From: Zerene cesonia
Taxonomy: Eukaryota > Arthropoda > Insecta > Lepidoptera > Pieridae
DNA length: 64,000 nucleotides
Assembly: GCF_012273895.1 (NCBI RefSeq)
Contig: NC_052112.1
Span: 10,330,102 to 10,394,101 of the forward strand
Reading direction: 5' to 3'
Shown here: positions 1 to 12,004 of the stretch, one piece after another
Layout: each line of letters opens with the position of its first letter
Position numbering within the stretch: the stretch's first letter is position 1
Translations under genes and position numbers: made by a program
The notes under the pieces: generated by a model
Told to the model about the DNA's origin: nothing
Databases searched by the model: none
Seen by the model: only the letters and a program-made list of their open reading frames with translations

Positions 1-344
1 TACCGGTAACTTGGTTCAGCGAAATATGGTTAAAATATTGGCGTTTATACTCTGAATAAGGTACTTTTTTATATAACTGCAATATAGCCTTCAAAACGGT
101 TTTTAGGACATGAATAGGTAGAATAGGACTGGGTACTTGACTCGTTTTTATTTATTTTTAACTAGCTTTTCGCTCACGACTTCGCTCTCGTTGACAAAGG
201 AAAGAAAAGAGATGTTTGGTTTAGCGCGATAAACCTATGTCACTCTCTAGCTTCCCAACTATTTCCAAACACAAAAATCATACTATAAAATCGCTTCATA
301 GCGACGTGAAAGACAGACGAACAAATAATCAAATAAAGAAACAA

Positions 345-478
345 ACGAACTTTTGCATTTCAGCCTTCTGTGTCCTGCCAGACCGAGACAATTTTTTTTT
401 TATTGTTCCCACCGGGAATCGAACCCAGGACCCCTCGGTTCTACGCTCACGCGTTTACCACTGTACCAAGGAGGCGTC
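345..478 (-). mobile_element. Second tRNA-derived SINE family, reverse fragment
   Basis: On the minus strand an A box (TGGTACAGTGGTAAACG) and B box (GGTTCGATTCC, with a pairing T-arm) are followed by A-rich sequence and TGTCTCGGTCTGGCAGGAC. The two sides of an acceptor stem do not pair (GCCTCCT against TGGGAAC), so this is a SINE head and not a functional tRNA gene. Confidence 0.65.
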
Positions 479-755
479 CTAGTAACAGAAATAACAAGGT
501 TTAATTTGTATGAAAAAATGCTTATGAACTTACTTAAAATAAATAGTTCACTACAATCACAGCGTCAATGTTTTTGTCAGCTAGCTGTATTTCATTTAGT
601 GAAATTGCCTTTTTCTTAAATATTTTTTCTTTCTATCAAGTGTTTTCACTTCTACCGTTTAGTTTATATTCATTTAATCTACATTATATTTAATGCAAGA
701 AGGTTGAAAGTGTACAACTCAATTAGGATCTATCAATATCCGTTAGAATTTGAAC

Positions 756-886
756 GAACCCGGGTCGCCCTAGTGGTAGGGGAGCATTCACGACTGAACA
801 GTGGAGATTTAATTGTTGGAACCTCGGATTTCAATCGAGTAGTCAAGGGTTCGAGACCAGACGAGCGCGCAAGAAAAAGAAAATAA
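756..886 (+). mobile_element. SINE head fragment
   Basis: B-box GGGTTCGAGACC (847-858) and GAACCTCGGATTTCAATCGA match the SINE head. It is preceded by a second tRNA-like CGCCCTAGTGGTAGGGGAG segment, and the body is missing. Confidence 0.55.
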
Positions 887-1818
887 TTATTGTGGTCTAT
901 TTAACATTTTACTATAACAATATCAACTGGGCATCTCATCTATTTATATAAATATTATATTGAGAAACCCGATATCACTCGATATGGCCAATTCTATTCC
1001 ACACACATACATTTTACTATCAAGGAGAAAATCAATCACAATATACGCGAAATTGGATATATTACCACCATCCATATAAACTGATTGGATTAGTCCAGCC
1101 CATAAAACACTGGAAATGAATATGAAATTGGATGGATATAGGCGCCGAGCCATGTTCGGTTTTGATAAGATTTTGGCTTTATAAATAATATACAATGTAA
1201 ATTAACTTTATCACAATAACAAATTGAAAGAAAGCAACATTTTTTTTTATCATAACACCCTATATCAAAACAAACATATGCATTTTAAATACACCAAGGC
1301 AATAAACATATGTCACTACAGAAATAACATTAATGAAATAAAAATGGAAAGAAAAATATGATTTGATGAATGATGTAAAATTTTGAACATCAATTAAAGC
1401 GATTCTATTTTATTTTAAACAGTTCAATTCATGTTTTTTTCCTTCTCTGGCTCTGCTTGAGGCGGCGCGAACGGAAAAAGTTAAAATAAAATAACTATAG
1501 GTGTAATAAAACAACCACGGACAACCAAGAAAGCGAATAAATATAATTCTTCTTCTTTAAAACAGTAGTAGATTTTTCACCAAGAAACTGAAAATGAACG
1601 ATTTGAAATGAATGAATGAATGAAGAATTGCCCTATCGTCAATTATACGTAGTTATTATCCATTTTATTAATTTCTTTAACAATTTAATGTACCAAATAA
1701 AAATTGTTTCTAATATGCAAAAAAAATTGACTCATAGTACATAAGCCAACCTTATCACTTATCAGCGATCTCTTCCAGACCGCCAAAGGTAGAGAATAGC
1801 TTGTAGATGTATTTGATA

Positions 1819-1950
1819 CTAGCTGCGCCTCGCGGTTTCACTCGCGTAAATCCGTATCCCGTAGAAATATCGAGATTAAAAGTTGCCTATATGTTATTGC
1901 AGTTGTCCAGCTGACTACGTATCAAATATCATTGCAATAGTTTTTTTACT
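1819..1950 (-). mobile_element. Helitron A-family copy, 5'-truncated
   Basis: Starts at the reverse terminus CTAGCTGCGCC with the GCGGTTTCACTCGCG hairpin. The A family on its forward strand runs from TCCTACTAATATTATAAATG to GCGCAGCTAG. The copy fades out after ATCATTGCAATAG. Confidence 0.75.
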
Positions 1951-2157
1951 CCTGGTTTCAGTAGCATTGTCTGCTAATGTGCTATTCCACAAGATTAATC
2001 AAACCTAAAGCTAGTATATGACACAAGTTACGCCGTCCATAAGGTGACCTCCATTCCAAAAAGAAACTCAATAACTACTTCATTATGGGCACAAAAGTAC
2101 GCAAGAGATTTACAGCGCCCTCGGCTCTCGGCTCGGCTGGAAACAAAACACAAATAA

Positions 2158-2165
2158 TGACGTCA
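2158..2165. promoter_or_regulatory. Perfect CRE palindrome
   Basis: TGACGTCA within ATAATGACGTCATCATTAT, close to a GC-richer stretch (about 2110-2145) in otherwise AT-rich DNA. Regulatory use is unproven. Confidence 0.3.
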
Positions 2166-2347
2166 TCATTATGAATAGGCTGTGTGTTTGGTATTTTCTC
2201 TTCGAGGGCTAACTTTGCTTTGTTTCTGTGTTAAATTGCAGAATTTTTATCGTGCATATTGTTTTAAATTTCATATCAAATTTGACAGTTGATAACAAAA
2301 TGCATTGTAATCATTAAATTTAATACGTTACATGCATTTTCCGTTAT

Positions 2348-2548
2348 TGAGTAGCTGCTGGGCCCCACGGTTTCACCCGCTTAAGACTGAATCCCGTAGG
2401 AATATCGGAATAAAAATTTTTCATACGTTATTCCAGTTATCCAGGTGTCTACGTACCAAATTGTAATCGGTTGAGTAGTTTTTGCATGAAAGAGTAACAA
2501 ACACACATCCTTACATACTTTCGCATTTATAATATTAGTAGGAGTAGG
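2348..2548 (-). mobile_element. Helitron A-family copy
   Basis: Nearly full length on the minus strand, ending CATTTATAATATTAGTAGGA plus a repeated GTAGGA, then T. The 3' terminus is altered (TAGCTGCTGGGCCCC). Confidence 0.8.
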
Positions 2549-2696
2549 ATTATGCATCAAACAACACACACTAAATAGGCCAAAATTAAAATCACGAATA
2601 AAAGTATTGTGAAGTATTATACTCTACAGCAGATACTATATTAAATTAGTTTACATGATAACCAATTCATTTAATATTGGGTTTGCATAATAAGAG

Positions 2697-2950
2697 ATGC
2701 CGCAGTAACTTAGTGGTGAGAACCTCGGACTTCAATCGAAAAGACGCAGTTTGAGAACTAACGAGCGCTCAAGAAATATATTGATTATTCATCATATGCA
2801 CTATATTCACGGCGAAGGAAAATTTAGTGAGGTAAGCGGTATGTCAATGCCTAAAAAAGTTCGACGAAATGTGACATTTGCCAACCCACACTTGATCAGC
2901 GGTGGATGTCCTGAACCCTCATAAGAGGCCTGTATCCCTGCAGTGGAAAT
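2697..2950 (+). mobile_element. Diverged tRNA-derived SINE copy
   Basis: Shows the head (AACTTAGTGGTGAGAACCTC), a damaged B box (CAGTTTGAGAAC) and the body through GAGGCCTGTATCC. It is older and shorter than the copies at 22763 and 63260. Confidence 0.75.
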
Positions 2951-4649
2951 CAATTCCGCCTTCAAAACGATAGACTCGAAGGACACCAGCTTTCAAATCA
3001 AAAAGAATTACCGAAGTCGGTTCACTCATAAAAAAGTTATACCACAATAAATACAATCGAATCGAGTACCTCCTTTATGAAGTCTGTTATAAACCAAACA
3101 AAATGTTGGCTTCGAAGTGCTAAGTGAGGTCAAAACAAATAACCATCAATTAATATCAAATCAATAACACAGCAACGGAAACGACTTGACCCACGCCGTC
3201 ACGACACCAGCGATACTAATTAGACGTTAGCGATAAATGAATACGAATTAATGATCTTCAAATGGCTTTTTAAACCGACGGAGTCTTTTATTTCAGCTAT
3301 TTAGTGGATTACGGGAATTGCGTATTATGTCGCTAAAAGTAATTAGCGTTAATGTGGGATAAATCATGCTTAATCTTGAAGTATTATGATTGAAGAGTTG
3401 TGTAGTGAGGACAGGGTAACCTTATTTTTGTTTACCAGTTACTATTTACCAGGTGTTTTTCTAGGTTCTCGTACTTAAATGATCTGGATAACACAATATT
3501 ATTTCATTATATTTCACTATACACTGATTTTGTAAAATAGTGAAAAATATACTTATGATGTTAATTTATTTAATATGAGATATAGAAATGGGATAATTTT
3601 TATAATGAAAATAATTCGTTTCTTGTAACAAATACACATAATATTCATAAAAATGTGTGAGTCTTCTTCGATGGCGCTACAAGTTTTCAGGTTGAGTCAA
3701 AATATTAATAATATAAGTATTACCGAATTTCATTCAAATGTATTCAGTGTTTAGGCACGAAGAAGTGACAATCAGATGTACTTTCGTATATGGATCAATG
3801 TATGGATGTTTGTTACTCTTTCGCGCAAAAACAGCTTGTCTTTATGTCATTTGGTATAGAGACAGATTATAGTCTGTATTAACACAGGCTTTTTAGCCGG
3901 GTACAACATGTCTGACGAAGCGGTTTAATGATTGTTTACATTATAAAAGCAGGGATTAATATCAACCAAGTAATTCTTGCATAAACATTCCTTGCTATAT
4001 TTTTCTTATATACGCTCAACCTCATATGTTCAATTGAATAGCCGTGGATGAAAAAATGATATAGCTGTAAATATCAAGCATTTGAAAAGGGAAGGATCGC
4101 CCAGGGCCATAACCCAGGAAACCCTTCTTGTCATTTGTACCGTTTCGAGGTATCTTACCTGATGTTTATGAAATATGATTGGTTATCCATAAACCTCTGA
4201 GATGCGTCCCCGAAAATGTATCGGAAAGATTATGTAACATTTTATTTATTTTATTTTATTAGATCGTCTAAATAGTGCTTGGATCTTGAGGAATTTGATG
4301 TCAGGGGAATTTTTTATTGTGTTACATAATTGGCATAATTTTAAAAGAGCAACTATAGAATTTCTTGCCGGCTGTTCTATGTGAAAATTGTTCTCTGTAC
4401 CGGTGGTAAATCATAAAACTATGTTATGACTATTCAAAAGTGCTAAATAGAAAATTTTAATTGAATCTTTTTTGAAGGATTGAGTTTGAATTTGTATTAT
4501 AATATTTATAAATATACTAAGTAAACTCTAAACAAATCTAAGCTAGATTAGCCTCAATTTTAATATTTTACCAAACAATTACTTCATAATGTAACAGAAA
4601 GAAAGAAACATAAAAAGTTTATTCAACAACACCACTCTACAGACCGATG

Positions 4650-4846
4650 TCACACTAACATTATAAATGTGAAAGTTTGTTTGGATGTTTGTCCGTCAAT
4701 CACGCTGAAAGTATTGATCGGATTTTCATGAAATTTTGTATACAGACAGGGTATGATTTGGGTGATAGGATAATTTTATCTCGATTAAATGCTCCATTGG
4801 GAAAAAAACAGCTTGATATCTGGGCGGAGCCCAGACGAGCGTCTAG
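4650..4846 (+). mobile_element. Helitron B-family copy
   Basis: Starts CACACTAACATTATAAATG, has core GGATGTTTGTCCGTCAATCA and ends GAGCGTCTAG|T. It shares ends but not the middle with the A family. The open frame within it is not a gene. Confidence 0.7.
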
Positions 4847-5513
4847 TATAAAAATATGATAAAACACAATTAGTAGGACACATTATCGTTTGTTAATAAT
4901 TCACCAGCGTAACTGCCCTTAGATTTTTATCTATTGATTTTTAGAGAAAGACTCGAAATTAAACGTTTTACAAACATAACAAACGTCTTCTACATAAAGA
5001 GAATTCTTCACTATTAAACTACCACTGACCATTCATAGCCCAACTGACAGTAACGTCAGTTGCATTCGAACAGATAAAACTGTTTGCTTCGCGATTATCG
5101 ACTCCGATACTCTCGTAATCGAGTCCGCGAGCCGCCTGCAGGTGGCAGGCTTCGGATAATGGGCGATTGATTGAATTCCCTGCTTTGAGCTATCGCTGTC
5201 AAAGGTTGGTTTGTAGAACACGCTGTATAGCTATACAGGATGCTCATTGGCTTCAATTTTGAATACACGTCAGTACCTGCGTGTTTGATACGTGACTATA
5301 TATACAGGTGTGGTTTATTAGAAAATAGACAGTGTTTTCAATTAATTTTTATTGAATTACTCCATTATATACAATAGTTTGATTGATGTACGTGGTTAAA
5401 TGTGAGTTTATACAAATTTTGGATATAAGTGGATTAAATATTGTGTTATAATAAAAACTTTAGATCGTAATATCATATCAAAAAGAGATAAAAATAGATT
5501 GGCTGATAGGAAA

Positions 5514-5686
5514 TCTTCATATTATAAATACACAAGCAACTCTGCTTGTCTCTTCTTCACTATAACACAACTGAACCAATTTACATGAAATTAAATACAG
5601 TCTTTACTCCAGAACGATTTGGGGGAAAACCACAGGATCATTCTCTTGAGCAGTCAAAGCGGGCGAAGCCGCTGACGGTGAGCTAG
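5514..5686 (+). mobile_element. Helitron C-family copy
   Basis: Flanked A|TC at the start and CTAG|T at the end (GGGCGAAGCCGCTGACGGTG just before). The core TGTCTCTTCTTCACTATAAC is shared with copies near 19.0, 31.7 and 50.0 kb. Confidence 0.7.
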
Positions 5687-5780
5687 TTGTTAAAAAATAA
5701 ATACATACGTATAAAAATCAAACAAAGAGATAACCGAGATTCTTTTAAAATCTTATACCTTTAAACGAGCAATTCTTGTA

Positions 5781-5965
5781 TCTATATATATAAAATTCTC
5801 GTGTCACAGTTTTCGTTGCCATACTCCTCCGAAACGGCTTGACCGATTCCTCTGAAATTTGGTAAGCATATTGGGTAGGTCTGAGAATCGGCCAACATCT
5901 ATTTTTTATCCCGATATTCCTACGGGATACGGACTTACGCGGGTGAAACCGCGGGGCGCAGCTAG
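5781..5965 (+). mobile_element. Chimeric Helitron, 185 bp, copy 1
   Basis: Starts TCTATATATATAAAATTCTC and ends GCGCAGCTAG|T. By eye it differs at one base from the 185-bp copy at 33074-33258. Its 5' half matches the F family (copies at 30880 and 43465) and its last 60 bases match the A family. It is non-autonomous, with no Rep/helicase coding. Confidence 0.85.
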
Positions 5966-6046
5966 TATATATATATATGTCATATTCGTGTTTTATTCGT
6001 GTTTTTTTTTTCCTGACATCTATTGGTGAATAATAATACTATTTTG

Positions 6047-6160
6047 CTTCGTAGATAGCTGGACAACTGAAATAACACATAGGCACTTTTTATACCGATA
6101 TTCCTACGGGATACCGTTACGCAGCACGCTTACGCGGTTTCAACCGCGGGTCACAGCTAG
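6047..6160 (+). mobile_element. Helitron A-family 3' part
   Basis: Keeps the second half (TTCGTAGATAGCTGGACAAC through CACAGCTAG|T). The 5' half is missing and a few bases are inserted before the terminal hairpin. Confidence 0.75.
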
Positions 6161-6182
6161 TGATGTTATTATGTTATGGTGT

Positions 6183-6242
6183 ATATGTAACATACCAATT
6201 TAGTTATGATTAATATCATAACTAAATTGGTATGTTACATAT
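6183..6242. repeat. 60-base near-perfect hairpin, 28-bp perfect arms
   Basis: Arms 6183-6210 and 6215-6242 are exact reverse complements with only TAAT between them (arm starts ATATGTAACATACCAATTTA). No transposon ends are recognised. Confidence 0.95.
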
Positions 6243-6416
6243 TTAATTATAAAAAATGTTTCATTACATTATGTGAAGTTGCAAGCTACGGTGAATGTGT
6301 TATACCAGCACGTGAAGAGCATGATGATAATTACTATATTCATAGATGTGTTTCAACCATGTAAAGTCAAAGGTATTGTTATAAAAAGAAGCTTTGTATG
6401 GAAATTATAATCGATC

Positions 6417-6464
6417 GTTCCATTAATAAATCTTACTGATATCAGTAAGATTTATTAATGGAAC
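6417..6464. repeat. 48-base perfect palindrome, no spacer
   Basis: 6417-6440 and 6441-6464 are exact reverse complements meeting at CTGAT|ATCAG. It lies 174 bp after the hairpin at 6183-6242. Confidence 0.95.
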
Positions 6465-6465
6465 T

Positions 6466-6671
6466 ATTTATAATATTATAAATGTGAAAGTTTTTCTTAT
6501 TTGGATGTTTGTCCGTCAATTACGACGAAACTGCTGAACGAATTTTGATGAAATTTGGTACACAGACAGGGTATGAGGTGACTTGGGTGATAAAATTTTT
6601 ATCTCGATTAATTGCTCCTTTGGGTTAAAACAGGAAATTTGTTATCCGGACGGAACCGGTACGTGCGTCTA
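6466..6671 (+). mobile_element. Helitron B-family copy
   Basis: Begins in TATAATATTATAAATGTG right after a perfect palindrome. It has GGATGTTTGTCCGTCAATTA and GATAAAATTTTTATCTCGAT, and ends GTGCGTCTATAA with a decayed terminus that runs into a fold-back repeat. Confidence 0.65.
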
Positions 6672-6775
6672 TAAACCCGACGTTTCGAACACTTTACAGC
6701 GAGCGTGGTCACGGGGAGACTCAGTCTCGTCGGGTTAATAATAATCAGTAAATCGCGTTTAAAATCTAAAAAGAA
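6660..6775. repeat. J-family fold-back fragment
   Basis: AACCCGACGTTTCGAACACT and TTACAGCGAGCGTGGTCACG, followed by CGTCGGGTTAATAATAAT, an inverted return of the first bases. Directly follows a B-family Helitron. Confidence 0.55.
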
Positions 6776-6795
6776 AATACTATACACATGAAGCA

Positions 6796-7073
6796 ATCAT
6801 CATCATATATGTTCCCACAGCAGGTACACGGGCTTTCTCGGTGGATCCACCACGCTTGCCAAGTGTGGGTTGGCAGATATTACGTCATTGAACATTTTGA
6901 TTCTTCGACGTGCCCGATCCCTCACGATGTTTTCCATCACCATTTCGAGCAGTAGTCATTTGAATAATGTACAAATAAACTGAAAAATCTAATTATTTTT
7001 GGACGCTCGTCCGCTCTTGAACCCACGACTTTCCATTTTTAGGTCCTAACCACAGAGCCACCACTGCTCCAGT
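6796..7073 (-). mobile_element. Diverged tRNA-derived SINE copy, reverse
   Basis: Reverse SINE from the CATCATCATATATGTTCCCA tail to the GAGCCACCACTG head, with many substitutions throughout. Confidence 0.75.
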
Positions 7074-7325
7074 TAAACAACATAGTATTTATATTATAGT
7101 TTATACTACGTTCAACGACTATAGGTATGCTCGCTACTTCGCTTGAGAGAGCACGATGCCTAATGGAGCATGGGACAGGTATTCTGCGCTAGACTATGCT
7201 AAGAGTATTCAATCAGTACTGTTATATCACTAGCTATTCGACGTGTATTCTCTTAAGAATAAACTGTACGTGTTATTATTTTATAAACATTTTAAGACGT
7301 GGTCTCTTGCTCTGTCTAATGTCTG

Positions 7326-7492
7326 CTTATATTTTGAAGCTGAAGAGTTTGTTGCTTAAGTTAGCGCTAATCTTAGGAACGACTGGTCCTATTCGAAAAA
7401 TTATTTTAGTGTTAATTAGCCTATTTGTTGAGGAAGGTTTTAGGCTATGTAACATCAAGTGCTACGTGGATAAAACCTCGGGGCACAGCTAG
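7326..7492 (+). mobile_element. Helitron D-family copy
   Basis: GAAGCTGAAGAGTTTGTTGC at the start, GGCTATGTAACATCAAG in the middle and GGGGCACAGCTAG at the end define the D family (also near 27.0, 28.6, 34.9 and 63.0 kb). Confidence 0.75.
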
Positions 7493-8772
7493 GTGTAAAT
7501 AAAAATGATTAAGATTTTGCTCTAAGCTAAATGTTGTTTTTTATAAAAAATATAACTTACTTCTCGGAAATCGTAATGATAGATAGCTATACGGGAGAAA
7601 CCCCGGGTCTGTCCATAATTTCCTTCGATTACTCGGACAAAGCCCCGAGCGGAAAGCTAGTTTTAAATAATTGTTTTTTTCTTCGCTCGACTACATAGGG
7701 GCCACTGGAAACTGATGAACTGACCAGGTCGTATACTAAAAAAAAATATTTTTAGGAAAATGTATATCCAGTATGCCTTTGTTTGTGTATGCCTTTAAAT
7801 TTAAATCGTTATTTTGATCTGTGTTGAATTTGTTATATATCTAACATATTTTATGCATACTGATAAATATAAAGTATATATGAAAACGCAATATTAACGT
7901 ATTAAATATACAATTTTTTAGGAAAGATTAAATCCTGATCATCAATTATTATAAAAATAGTCACATTAACAACTAAACAATTATGCTGTTCATTCAACTT
8001 ACAATAACAAATTACCGCACTTTTTTATAAGCAATTTTAATTTTCTTCTTGGCATATTTAGCGCTCGCCAGCGCGGTCTAGATATTAAAATTATAAATAA
8101 ACCCTTCACGGAAGCCTTCAAAGTTCAAAGGAATTATTAAAAAGATTAATCAAGTACGCAGATTATGAATTTAGTACTTTCTTCACAATTCAATCAGTTA
8201 TGAACGAAAGATTTTTTTAAATTCAGTATTTTAATTATGCTATAAAACGTGTTTTTTGGTAGACAGAGACAGCTAATACGTAATTACAGCACACATAAGT
8301 ACGGTTTATTTATTTATCATTGACAAGGATTGGCCAATCGGAATATATTATAGACTAGGTGAAACCTGCGGCTCTATCTGCTTGGGACGCGGCTAAGATG
8401 TAGCCTATAGTCTAGATTGATATATTATAGTCTGGATTAACTAATTCAGACTACAATCTATCTCAATAACAAATTTCATACAGATCCGACAGAGATTCTA
8501 ACAAACTTTCGCGTTTTCAATATTACAGGGGAACTAACTTATAAATTATACCATAAAATCGATCAGTTATTACGTGAAAGAGAGATAAACAAGCAGAGAA
8601 ACACTCTTTCGCATTTATAATTTATAAGTAAGGGTTCCTTAATGGAAATCCAACAAGTCATCAGAAATCTCTAAGTTACGCAGATCACGAAGACTATTCG
8701 ACAAGTAGTATCTTCTGAAGATGGTGGCTTTTAGAAATGTGATAAATGTTATATATCTGGAATATATCAACA

Positions 8773-8880
8773 CTAACATGAGGAGGACACTTTATAGTAT
8801 GTTTGTAACGCTTTCGATATCAAAGATTCTATTACCATAAGAAAGCTGCAACTTCACTGAGTAACATGACATCCTGATAT
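8773..8880 (+). mobile_element. Helitron E-family fragment
   Basis: CATGAGGAGGACACTTTATA and AAGCTGCAACTTCACTGAGT match the E family seen intact at 14512-14676. Both ends are degraded. Confidence 0.5.
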
Positions 8881-10090
8881 AGGTACATATAATTATGGAA
8901 TCGACCTATATGAAAATGTATGCATGTCCATCAGTTTAATTTTTTAATTAAAGAAAACTTCAAATGAGCCAACACATTGGATACAATAACCAAGTTAACC
9001 AATAATAATACAATAAAAACACAACCGAACTCGACAATTATGCAAACAGCAAAGTAGTAAAATGCACTCTCATTTACAAGCGTGGTTGGAGGGGTCACGC
9101 GGGGTCGCGGGGTGCAATTTCCTGGGAAGGCGACCCACTTCCTTCAAATGGACAATACACGTTGTAATTTAAAAGCCTCCGTCGTGGGGTTATGTTGAAA
9201 CAACTGTGTGGTCTGGTCTTTATGGCTCTGCTAGTTATTTCTTTGAATATCTGAATGATATCATGCAGATAATGTCTGTTTTATTCGATAAAGGTCCGTT
9301 ATATTCATCTTTTATTTAACCAATTAGTTGGTTCAATGACTTTGTTTGGAACTGATACTTAATTTTATTTAAAACTAGTACTTGGTACTAATCCTTCTTA
9401 CTGTTTCTACTTGGTACTATTTCTAGTAATTATTCGCGCGCTCAGAGCGCTAATCTTAGCGTTCTATTTTTTTTCCTAATGAAATCATAGGCATCCACGG
9501 CCCCCGGGGAAGATGTCGTAGTCTATCGGATTCCTACCGACTAAAAGCCAGCTGTGTTTCGTCGAGCCGCGTTGGTGGACCACGGGTACTTGATGGTATT
9601 CATGCGCGACGACAAAAACATAACATTTCTTGGTTATATACGTTTTAACGACACTGAGACGTTAATTTGTTCAGAAGCAACGAACAATCACGCACCCTTG
9701 CGGAGGCAAAACATCAAAAACGATATTCGATATAACGCCCACGACGCGTGACTGATCAAAGCGTGTATCCGATTTATTGCTCCCAGATATCAGTATTTTA
9801 CGACTATCAAAGGAAAGTTCCCAAATAATTCTGAGGCTAGCTATAAATACGGAGAAGTATGTCAAAGATATGACGCTCGACTGGGCTTCGGGATTTTGCA
9901 TTGACTTTAAATTTATTTTCGGAACGATACGTACGTGCTTATGAATAGGTGCGCGTATAGAGGGTATTTGCGGAGTATTGCATTTGGTTGTGGATTCAAT
10001 TTAAATAATGATTATTTAATGAATTTCACAAAAATCTAAGTTTTTTTATTCCATAAGTGGGCAACTAAGCTGGTAGTGAGAAAGACATTC

Positions 10091-10201
10091 ATCAGCTATA
10101 TATCATGTTCCCACTGCTGGAACACAGGGTTCATTCCATAACCCACCACGCTGTCCAAGTGCGGGTTGGCAGATGGCAGATGTCACATGTCCTCGAACTT
10201 T
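10091..10201 (-). mobile_element. SINE tail fragment, reverse
   Basis: Matches the SINE body on the minus strand (GTTCCCACTGCTGGAACAC, CACCACGCTGTCCAAGTGCG). It is interrupted at TCGAACTTTCTAG, where a LINE-like tail begins. An open frame crossing both is not a gene. Confidence 0.7.
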
Positions 10202-10348
10202 CTAGAAAGGCTATGGTAGTCTGGAAGAGATCGCTACCTAACGATAAGACCGCCTTTTGTACATATTGTCTCTTTTGTTTGTGTTTATCTATGTTTTCCT
10301 GTAAATTCTTGTGTGCAATAAAGTGTTATCTACTATCTATCTATCTAT
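10202..10348 (+). mobile_element. Non-LTR retrotransposon 3'-tail fragment
   Basis: Contains GATAAGACCGCCTTTTGTAC, a GCAATAAAGTG polyadenylation-like end and a (CTAT)n tail at about 10328-10347, the usual look of lepidopteran LINE 3' ends. No reverse-transcriptase coding remains, and the clade is not assigned. Confidence 0.5.
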
Positions 10349-11166
10349 CAAAGGCTATTATTGTTACGGGAAGATTATTTTTTCCTCATCCTAATTCAGA
10401 CGGAGCTAAAGTATCAGCTATAGCTACATAAGCTTTGACCAAGTTTTAGCCAAGTTTCCGACACTGACCATCCAGACTCTTACCAAAGGCAATTAACAAA
10501 TTGTTTTTACTCCTAACTTCAATTTCATATTTACACTCAACTAGTTTCCCGTTTAAAAACACAGAAACGGAGCATATAAATTGAGTAAAAATACACGCTT
10601 TATTTTAAAGTAACTAGCAGAGAGCGACCTCTCTCGGAGTCAGTGTGGCGGTTAATACTATGCAGTGTACCATAAGAGCCCTTTTGACATCGCTTAACGA
10701 GTATTTCACCCGGGTTTGCTTCATTTTTAACTTATGTATATATACGAAGAGGGCTTAGAATTGCTTGCCGTTTCCTGTTAATCGATTAATGTTGGAAGAA
10801 AAAGCAAAAAAATTAATATTAAAAAGCTGGGTAATTTTATGTTATCATGATAATATTTAAGTAAGACTAACAAAGTGGGAAGATCTGTTTGTTTGGTTGA
10901 GCTTTTTTATTTACCTGGAAATACTGGTTCGATTTCTAAACTTGTTTTGTGTTGGGTAGTCTCTTTATAAAGAAAAACCTCAAACTATATTATTATTACA
11001 GTTCCGCCGTTTGAAAAATGTTGCCAAACTGGGAAATGCATTTCTTTTCAGAGCAGACAAAGTAGTGTGGGTTAGTTAAATGTACCAGAAATAAAACTAT
11101 CCTACAAAAGGAGACAAACTTCTCTATTGAAATTATTTTTATACCATTTTTGGGAATATAATTATG

Positions 11167-11320
11167 TACCACTAGATGCGCCCCTCGGCTACACCTACGT
11201 AAGTCTGTATCCAGTAGAAATATCGCGATAAAAAGTTGCCTGTCTGTTATTACAGTTGTCCAGCTATCTACGTACCAAATTTCATTGCAAACGATTCAGT
11301 AGTTTTTGCGTGAAAGAGCA
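11167..11320 (-). mobile_element. Helitron A-family copy, 5'-truncated
   Basis: Reverse copy from ACTAGATGCGCCCCTCGG through GTAGTTTTTGCGTGAAAGAG. The outermost 5' end is lost. Confidence 0.75.
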
Positions 11321-12004
11321 AATAAAATGATAGAGTCAGACAGGACATAGAAGGCTGATCACTAATTTGTCTATTAAAATATAGATAATCGATGAAATCA
11401 AAGTGATAAACTCTCTTACATAGATTAAGCGAAAAAGAACACAAGAACACACAACTTATATACTAGTTCTAACTACCATATACTACAATATACTACCCGA
11501 TACATTCCGCTATGTATTATCTTTCCCATGACCCGCGTATACATAAAGCCCGCCATTAAATCACTTTGTACAATACGAAACAGAAACGCTAACATTGTAA
11601 ACATGCTAAATGTCACAATAAATAAAACTTCTGTAGTTCACATTGGGATAGCTATCAACCTGTAGTGTACCGTCAACAACGAAAGTACAAACGTAAATAC
11701 TGAATTAAAAAGTCCTTGCTCATTTGTCATCGAAGAAATGAAATTTCTCATCTTAGGTCTGTGTATTAAAGGTAAAGCATAATACCTCTGAGCTATTCAG
11801 TTTTTGAATAATTTAAGTCATACTAATTGTTAAAAAACCGAAAGCATTAAATTGAGGTTTCACCTTTCATTTCTGTTACTAAATTCTAGAAGAATAACAA
11901 AAAAAAAATTCCTTGTTTGCAGTTTTAGGTGACGAGAAAAGTCTTCAACCCGTGCTTAATAAATCACAAATTTTTAACAAATCAAAATAAATATACAATA
12001 AGTC

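Noticed and set aside
397..478. Possible tRNA gene on the minus strand (A and B boxes, pairing T-arm)
   Set aside because: The acceptor stem does not pair and SINE-type sequence follows, so it is a tRNA-derived SINE head.
9426..9910. GC-richer stretch with two overlapping small open frames on opposite strands
   Set aside because: No family recognised, no splice context. It may be a dispersed repeat (GGATTCCTACCGACTAAAAG looks familiar), but I could not support a call.
10105..10431. 108-codon open frame
   Set aside because: It runs through a reverse SINE tail and then a LINE-type 3' end with a (CTAT)n tail, so it is not a gene.
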